Assembly: GCA_050260355.1 (NCBI GenBank)
Contig: JBLNBZ010000105.1
Coordinates: 1-29,244, forward strand
Direction: 5' to 3'
Source of the DNA: CADEFX01 sp050260355
GTDB lineage: Bacteria; Pseudomonadota; Alphaproteobacteria; Rhizobiales; Hyphomicrobiaceae
DNA length: 29,244 nt
A program made the translations under genes and the position numbers. The notes under the pieces are model-generated. The model did no database searches. It worked only from the letters and a program-made list of their open reading frames with translations, and was not told the DNA's origin. Of the stretch, positions 24,783 through 29,244 are shown one piece after another (within the stretch, counting starts at the first letter, position 1; every line of letters begins with the position of its first letter).

Positions 24783-24977
24783 TCAGCAGAGAAGCGTTTC
24801 CTAGCGGCGTTGGAACGCTCGTTCGAGGACGGCGAGCCTAGCCGATGGGGCGCGTAGCGCATACCTCTTTGGCGCTTGGGCTGCCGCCCGTCGCCGGCCG
24901 GCGTCAGCGGGACCTAGGCGGGATGCAGCCCGCTGGGCTAGCATGCGTCGAGCAGGGGCGCAGGTGCGAGGGAAGCG

Positions 24978-25802
24978 ATGCCAAGCTTTACGACCAGCGA
25001 CGGCGTGCGGTTGGACTATGTCGTCGACGACTTCACCGACCCCTGGCGCACGGCGCCCGTGCTCGTGCTTCTGCATTCGGCGATGGGCTGCAAGGATCGC
25101 TTCTTCTCCTGGATTCCAGCGCTGGCGCGCGACTTCCGCGTGCTGCGTCTCGACCTCAGAGGTCATGGGCGATCGCAAGTGCCCGGTGAGAGCACCGAGC
25201 TCAGCATCGATCGGCTGAAGCGCGACGTTCTCGAATTTCTCGACGTAGCAGGCGTGTCGCAGGCGCACTTCGCAGGCGCGTCGGCCGGCGGCTATCTCGC
25301 GATGCGGCTCGCCATGGATCACCCGGAAAGGGTCCGCAGCCTCGGCCTCTACGGCTCGACACCGGGATTCAAGGGCGGGCAGGCGCCCAAATGGCTGCCG
25401 CAAATCCGGGCCAAGGGATTCCGGGCGTTCCTCGCAGAGACCATCAGCGACCGCTTTCCTATCGGCCAGTGCGATCCGCGGCTGGTGGAGTGGTTCCTCG
25501 ATCAGGCCGGCAGCAACGACGTTCCGTTCGTGACCCGTTTCATTGCGCTGATGGATCAGCAGGATTGGTCGAGCGAGCTCGGCAAGATCACGTGTCCGAC
25601 GCTGCTCGTCATTCCGGGTGCCGGCAAGATCGGGGACTACGCCGGGTTCGATCGTATGCGGGCGTCGATTCCGGACATAGAGGTGAAAACCTACGAGGGC
25701 GCGCCGCACAACGTATGGGACTTCATGGCCGAGCGCTGCGTCGCCGATCTCAAAGACTTTATCGAGCGCCGCTTCGGCAAGAGCCGCCCGGGGGATGCGT
25801 GA
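24978..25802 (+). CDS. Alpha/beta hydrolase, first of a tandem pair
   Basis: A 274-residue alpha/beta-fold hydrolase. Nucleophile Ser102 is in GASAGG, the acid is probably Asp220 and the base His244 in GAPHNVWD. The oxyanion region reads LLHSAMG and the following strand LDLRGHGRS. The type is close to the 3-oxoadipate enol-lactonase (PcaD) and esterase group. GAGGGA precedes the ATG. The next gene is its paralogue and starts before this gene's stop. The substrate is unknown. The neighbouring PcaC-like and monooxygenase genes hint at a ring-cleavage or lactone route. Confidence 0.88.
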   Translation: MPSFTTSDGVRLDYVVDDFTDPWRTAPVLVLLHSAMGCKDRFFSWIPALARDFRVLRLDLRGHGRSQVPGESTELSIDRLKRDVLEFLDVAGVSQAHFAGASAGGYLAMRLAMDHPERVRSLGLYGSTPGFKGGQAPKWLPQIRAKGFRAFLAETISDRFPIGQCDPRLVEWFLDQAGSNDVPFVTRFIALMDQQDWSSELGKITCPTLLVIPGAGKIGDYAGFDRMRASIPDIEVKTYEGAPHNVWDFMAERCVADLKDFIERRFGKSRPGDA

Positions 25803-26640
25803 CGCCATGGCGCGCGAGATGTCAGAGTTTCGAACGAGCGACGGCATCGCACTCCGCTATGTCGTCGACGACTTCACGCGGCCCTGGGCCGATGCCCAGA
25901 CCCTCATCCTGCTGCATGCGGCGATGGGGACGCACGAGCGGCTCTACGCATGGGTGCCGCACCTGGCAGGGTCCTACCGCGTCGTGCGCTGGGACATGCG
26001 GGGCCACGGCGCGTCCGACAAGCCGGGCCCAGACGGGCTTTCGATAGAGCGGCTGTCGCGCGATGTCATCGAGCTCATGGACCATCTCGGCGTTGCGGCG
26101 GCGCACGTCGCAGGCTCGTCGGCCGGCGGCATCATCGCCATGCATGCCGCAATCGCGTATCCGAGCAGGGTGAGCACGCTGGCAGCGTATGCGGCTATCC
26201 CGGGATTGAGGTCATCCGTGGGGCACACCGATTACGAGGATTGGCAGCGTGGATTGGTCGAGGAAGGCGTGCGGTCCTTCCTCAAGCGCACGATCCGGCA
26301 GCGGTTCGATGTCGAGCGAGTGGAGCCTGAATTCATCGAGTGGTTCCTGGACGTGGCCGCTCGGAACGATCCAAGGTTCCTGGCGCGCTACGTGCGTATG
26401 ATGACCGGCGTCGATTTCACGGACCGGATCGGCGAGATTCGCTGTCCGTCCTTGTTCGTCGTCCCTGGAGGCGATCCGAACCAGTCGCCGGAGCACTACG
26501 GTGTCCTCCGCTCGGTGCCGGATCATGAAATGATCGTCTACGAAGGATTGCCGCACAACATCACGGATGCGGTTCCCGATCGCTGCGCACGGGACCTTGC
26601 TGCATTCCTCAGGCGGCGCGGAGGTGAGGCGCAGCGCTGA
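25795..26640 (+). CDS. Alpha/beta hydrolase, second of a tandem pair
   Basis: Paralogue of the preceding gene: both open with a (T)TSDG...YVVDDFT..PW pattern and share LLH(S/A)AMG and RGHG. The nucleophile Ser is in GSSAGG and the His in GLPHNITD. Three in-frame ATGs exist (25795, 25807, 25819). Only the last matches the N-terminus of copy 1; the first overlaps the previous gene by 8 bases and follows a GGGGG run. Length is 273-281 residues depending on start. The middle region (lid) differs most between the copies, so they may act on different substrates or successive intermediates. Confidence 0.87.
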   Translation: MRDAMAREMSEFRTSDGIALRYVVDDFTRPWADAQTLILLHAAMGTHERLYAWVPHLAGSYRVVRWDMRGHGASDKPGPDGLSIERLSRDVIELMDHLGVAAAHVAGSSAGGIIAMHAAIAYPSRVSTLAAYAAIPGLRSSVGHTDYEDWQRGLVEEGVRSFLKRTIRQRFDVERVEPEFIEWFLDVAARNDPRFLARYVRMMTGVDFTDRIGEIRCPSLFVVPGGDPNQSPEHYGVLRSVPDHEMIVYEGLPHNITDAVPDRCARDLAAFLRRRGGEAQR

Positions 26641-26675
26641 AGAAATCGCTCACACGAGAGCTGACGGAGGGTGAC

Positions 26676-27665
26676 GTGACCGCAACCAAGATGACGAGGC
26701 GCATGCTTGTCGGCTCAGCAGCGGCCACCGGCCTTGCTGCGATGCTTCCGGAGGCCTTCGCTCAGGCTCCGGCGTTCCCCTCCAAGCCGATACGGCTCAT
26801 CGTTCCGCGGGCGCCGGGCGGCGGCACCGACATCCTGTCCCGCCTTCTCTCGCCGGTTCTCCACAAGGAGCTCGGTCAGCCCATCGTGGTGGAGAACAAG
26901 CCCGATGCCTCGGCCGTGATCGGCGCGGAGCTCGTCAAGCGGGCCGAGCCGGACGGTCACACCGTTCTCGTTGCCGACAACGCCCTGTATCAGAATCCCG
27001 CGATCATCGACGATCTGCCGTACGACACGCTGGCGGACTTCGCCGCGGTCACCATGCTCGCGCAGTCGCCGGTGATCCTCGTCGCGCATCCATCACTGCC
27101 GGCAAAGAACGTGAAGGAGCTGATCGCGTATGCCAAGGCCAATCCCCAGGACGTCAATTTTGCGTCCGGAGGCATCGGGTCGTCGACGCATTTCGCGGGT
27201 GTGATGTTCAATCTCAAGGCCGGGACCGAGATGCTGCACGTGCCGTTCAAGTCATCCGGTCAGGCCATGACGTCGCTTCTCGGCGGCCATGTGAAGATGC
27301 AGTTCGGCGGCATCAGCTCGGCACGCGTGCACGTCGAGGAAGGCAAGCTGCGGGCAATCGCCGTGACCGGCACCAAGCGCGACCCGTCGATGCCGAACGT
27401 GCCGACCTTTGCCGAGGAGGGCGTGAGCGGCGTCGACGTGACGAGCGTGTGGGGTGTCCATACGCCGGCCAAGACGCCGATGGCGGTTCGCCAGCGGCTT
27501 CGCGAGGCCTTCGTTGCCGCCATGAAGGACCCGGCAACCGCGCAGAAGCTGGCCGAGCTCGGCTTCCAGGTCATCGGCAACACGCCCGAGGAGCACCAGA
27601 AGCAGACAGCCGAGCTCGTGTCCCTGTGGCTGGACGTCGGGAAGCGGGTCAATCTGCGGCAATAG
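26676..27665 (+). CDS. TctC/Bug family periplasmic binding protein
   Basis: A 329-residue tripartite tricarboxylate transporter (TctC/Bug) binding protein. It has an N-terminal TRRMLVGSAAATG signal that looks twin-arginine-like, cut near AFAQ. Family blocks are FPSKPIRLIVPRAPGGGTDILSR, then VVENKP.A, TVLVADNALYQNP, FASGGIGSSTHFAGVMFN and HVPFKSSGQAMTSLLGGHVKMQFG. GTG start at 26676 with GGAGGG 5 bases upstream. It sits 35 bases after the second hydrolase and is probably the import or sensing protein of this catabolic unit. No TctA/TctB membrane genes are in the window, which is common for Bug proteins. Confidence 0.92.
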   Translation: MTATKMTRRMLVGSAAATGLAAMLPEAFAQAPAFPSKPIRLIVPRAPGGGTDILSRLLSPVLHKELGQPIVVENKPDASAVIGAELVKRAEPDGHTVLVADNALYQNPAIIDDLPYDTLADFAAVTMLAQSPVILVAHPSLPAKNVKELIAYAKANPQDVNFASGGIGSSTHFAGVMFNLKAGTEMLHVPFKSSGQAMTSLLGGHVKMQFGGISSARVHVEEGKLRAIAVTGTKRDPSMPNVPTFAEEGVSGVDVTSVWGVHTPAKTPMAVRQRLREAFVAAMKDPATAQKLAELGFQVIGNTPEEHQKQTAELVSLWLDVGKRVNLRQ

Positions 27666-27666
27666 C

Positions 27667-27686
27667 CTCGTCTTCGAGACGAGTTT
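27667..27686 (+). terminator. Weak intrinsic terminator after the TctC gene
   Basis: A 7 bp stem, CTCGTCT (27667-27673) and AGACGAG (27677-27683), with loop TCG, followed by only three T residues. It begins directly after the stop codon. Confidence 0.45.
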
Positions 27687-27846
27687 CACGAGTTTGTCAC
27701 AAAACCCGCGATCCAGCGACTGCCGGACACGCGGACTATTTGACCGGCGGTGCCGGAGTTTCTAGAAAGCGCTGGCCGAGCGAGCCACGCCTAGCGCGCC
27801 GACGCTCCTTTCCGCCTCGCGCGGTCGGCCGGAAAGCCTCGTCAGT

Positions 27847-27851
27847 GGAGG
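27847..27851 (+). promoter_or_regulatory. Ribosome site that decides the CANSDH start
   Basis: GGAGG at 27847-27851 is 7 bases before GTG (27859) but only 1 base before the in-frame TTG (27853). It therefore favours the GTG. Confidence 0.6.
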
Positions 27852-27858
27852 ATTGAAG

Positions 27859-29073
27859 GTGGACAACGTCCTGATTATCGGCGCTGGTGCCGCAGGTTCC
27901 GTCGTGGCGAAGAAATGCGCGATGAACCGCGATGTCTTCAAGTCCATTCACCTTGCATCGCGGCGGCTGGAGAGCTGCCAGAAGGTGGCGGCCGCCACCG
28001 TCAGCCCGATCGACATCTCCCAGGTCGACGCCGACAACGTGGCGGAGACGGTTGCGCTGATCAAGCGGGTGAAGCCCGACCTGGTCATCAACATGGCGCT
28101 GCCCTACCAGGACCTGCCGATCATGGATGCGTGCCTGGAGACCGGCGTTAATTACATGGACACGGCCAACTACGAGCCGCGGGACGAGGCCAAGTTCAGC
28201 TATAGCTGGCAGTGGCCCTATCAGGACCGGTACCGCAGCAAGGGCATCATGGGCGTGCTCGGCTGCGGCTTCGATCCTGGTGTGTCCAACATCTTCTGTG
28301 CCTACGCGCAGGAGTTCCTGTTCGACGAAATCCACACCATCGACATCGTCGACTGCAATGACGGAAGCCACGGCAAGGCGTTCGCCACCAACTTCAACCC
28401 GGAGATCAACCTGCGCGAGGTCACGCAGCGCGGCAAGTACTGGAAGGACGGCAAGTGGATCGAGATCGACCCGCTTTCGATCTCGTGCATGGTCGACTAT
28501 CCCGAGGTTGGCCCCCGTAAGTCCTATCTGATCTATCACGAGGAGGAGGAGAGCCTCGTCAAGAACATCCGCGGTTTGAAACAGATCCGGTTCTGGATGA
28601 CCTTCTCCGACAATTACATCAAGCACCTCGAGGTGCTGCAGAACGTGGGTATGACCCGCATTGACCCCGTCATGTACAAGGGCACCCCGGTCATTCCCAT
28701 TGAGTTCCTGAAGGAGCTGCTGCCGCCGCCGCAGTCGCTTGGCGAGAACTACACCGGCAAGACGTCGATCGGCTGCATCATCCGGGGCACCAAGGGCGGC
28801 AAGGACAAGGCCGTCTTCATCTACAACGTCTGCGATCACGCCGCGTGCTACCGGGAGGTCGGCGCCCAGGCGGTGTCGTACACCACCGGTGTTCCGCCCG
28901 TCGTCGGCGCCATGATGATGTTCAAGGGCGCCTGGAGCGGTAAGGGCGTCTACAACGTCGAGCAGCTTCCCTCAAAGCCGTTTCTGGACGAGCTCGGCAA
29001 GCAGGGTCTGCCCTGGCATGTGAAGGAAATCAGTACGGGCGAGCAGGCGGAGCTGTTCGCGGTCAAGACTTGA
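27859..29073 (+). CDS. Carboxynorspermidine/carboxyspermidine dehydrogenase
   Basis: A 404-residue enzyme of the saccharopine dehydrogenase-like family, close to carboxynorspermidine dehydrogenase (CANSDH). It joins aspartate semialdehyde with putrescine or diaminopropane using NAD(P)H to make carboxyspermidine or carboxynorspermidine in the cytosol. The cofactor loop is VLIIGAGAAGSVVAKK at the N-terminus. Further family marks are NMALPYQDLPIMDACLETGVNYMDTANYEP, LGCGFDPGVSNIFCAYA and GTKGGKDKAVFIYNVCDH. The start is GTG. The next gene is the matching decarboxylase, which strengthens the call. Substrate (putrescine to spermidine, or diaminopropane to norspermidine) cannot be separated by sequence; the spermidine version is more usual in alphaproteobacteria. 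Confidence 0.9.
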   Translation: MDNVLIIGAGAAGSVVAKKCAMNRDVFKSIHLASRRLESCQKVAAATVSPIDISQVDADNVAETVALIKRVKPDLVINMALPYQDLPIMDACLETGVNYMDTANYEPRDEAKFSYSWQWPYQDRYRSKGIMGVLGCGFDPGVSNIFCAYAQEFLFDEIHTIDIVDCNDGSHGKAFATNFNPEINLREVTQRGKYWKDGKWIEIDPLSISCMVDYPEVGPRKSYLIYHEEEESLVKNIRGLKQIRFWMTFSDNYIKHLEVLQNVGMTRIDPVMYKGTPVIPIEFLKELLPPPQSLGENYTGKTSIGCIIRGTKGGKDKAVFIYNVCDHAACYREVGAQAVSYTTGVPPVVGAMMMFKGAWSGKGVYNVEQLPSKPFLDELGKQGLPWHVKEISTGEQAELFAVKT

Positions 29074-29182
29074 CTGAGCCGCGCTCTGCGTGCTGTCCGT
29101 GCCCCTTTCCGTGGGGCAGGCGGGATGCCATATAACGGCCGCTCATGCGCCGGCCTGCGGCGCCTCAGAGGACCAAGCGCCG

Positions 29183-29244
29183 ATGCTTCCCGCTCTTCCT
29201 TCGGATATCCGCACGCCTGCCTATGTGCTGGATATGGCGCGCCT
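29183..29244 (+). CDS. nspC: Carboxynorspermidine decarboxylase, N-terminal fragment
   Basis: Only 20 codons are inside the window. They read MLPALPSDIRTPAYVLDMAR, matching the start of carboxynorspermidine decarboxylase (NspC), where a (I/R)xTPxYVLDxxRL motif begins the PLP-binding barrel. This PLP enzyme removes the carboxyl group from the product of the upstream dehydrogenase to give (nor)spermidine. TATAAC at 29131-29136 may be part of a separate promoter. The gap to the dehydrogenase is 109 bases. The call relies on a short sequence plus context. Confidence 0.8.
   Translation, partial: MLPALPSDIRTPAYVLDMAR

Noticed and set aside
21593..26640. HAD protein and alpha/beta hydrolases as fluoroacetate or haloacid dehalogenases feeding the fluoride riboswitch operon
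   Set aside because: Tempting because both enzyme families include defluorinases. The genes are 7 kb or more away, are separated by the mod regulon, the HAD has a changed motif IV, and the hydrolases show no specific fluoroacetate dehalogenase marks that I can confirm.
29130..29137. ATATAACG, one arm of a ModE-type box, before the decarboxylase gene
   Set aside because: There is no second arm at the right spacing, and the element is better read as a TATAAC -10 hexamer. One 8-base match in 29 kb is not surprising.

Overview
The window looks like chromosomal DNA of a GC-rich alphaproteobacterium, most likely of the order Hyphomicrobiales. This rests on the high-GC third-codon-position bias, the gene families present (HyuA/HyuB, orphan TctC/Bug binding protein, luciferase-like monooxygenase, PRC-barrel, carboxynorspermidine pathway) and the tight ATGA/GTGA/TGATG gene overlaps. 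Genus cannot be judged. I saw no rRNA, tRNA, CRISPR array, phage gene or insertion sequence.

Layout from left to right. (1) 1-2277: three translationally coupled plus-strand sugar genes: the 3' part of 6-phosphogluconolactonase, a ROK/polyphosphate-type glucokinase and a Cof-type HAD phosphatase. (2) 2578-3021: an exported PRC-barrel protein with its own terminator. (3) 3364-12545: a six-gene operon of hydantoinase/oxoprolinase subunits HyuA and HyuB plus a peptide/opine-type ABC importer (Tat-exported binding protein, DppB-like permease, a single-chain fusion of DppC-like permease with DppD-like ATPase, and a DppF-like ATPase). (4) 12584-14122: a fluoride-resistance operon with promoter, crcB fluoride riboswitch and terminator, then crcB, a DUF190 gene and a second crcB. 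(5) 14260-16450: a probable copper-handling group of a DUF2946-like protein, a His-rich outer-membrane barrel and a PCuAC-family periplasmic protein that lacks the usual Cu(I) ligands. (6) 16549-21401: a molybdate regulon: a one-domain ModE-type regulator, an aldehyde dehydrogenase, and modABC on the minus strand. (7) 21593-27665: catabolic genes: a HAD hydrolase; on the minus strand a PcaC-like protein, a flavin-dependent monooxygenase and a decayed glutathione transferase; on the plus strand two tandem alpha/beta hydrolases with a TctC binding protein. (8) 27859-29244: carboxynorspermidine dehydrogenase and the first 20 codons of its partner decarboxylase.

The observation I find most worth checking is in region 6. 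A ModE-like operator, an 8+8 bp perfect inverted repeat with an 8 bp spacer, lies over the -10 element of the aldehyde dehydrogenase gene. A related site with the same spacing lies upstream of modA. This suggests that a NAD(P)-dependent, molybdenum-free aldehyde dehydrogenase is switched on together with high-affinity molybdate uptake, perhaps as a stand-in for molybdenum-dependent aldehyde oxidoreductases during Mo limitation. That is inference from sequence only.

All calls come from reading the sequence by eye. No database search, alignment program or folding program was run.
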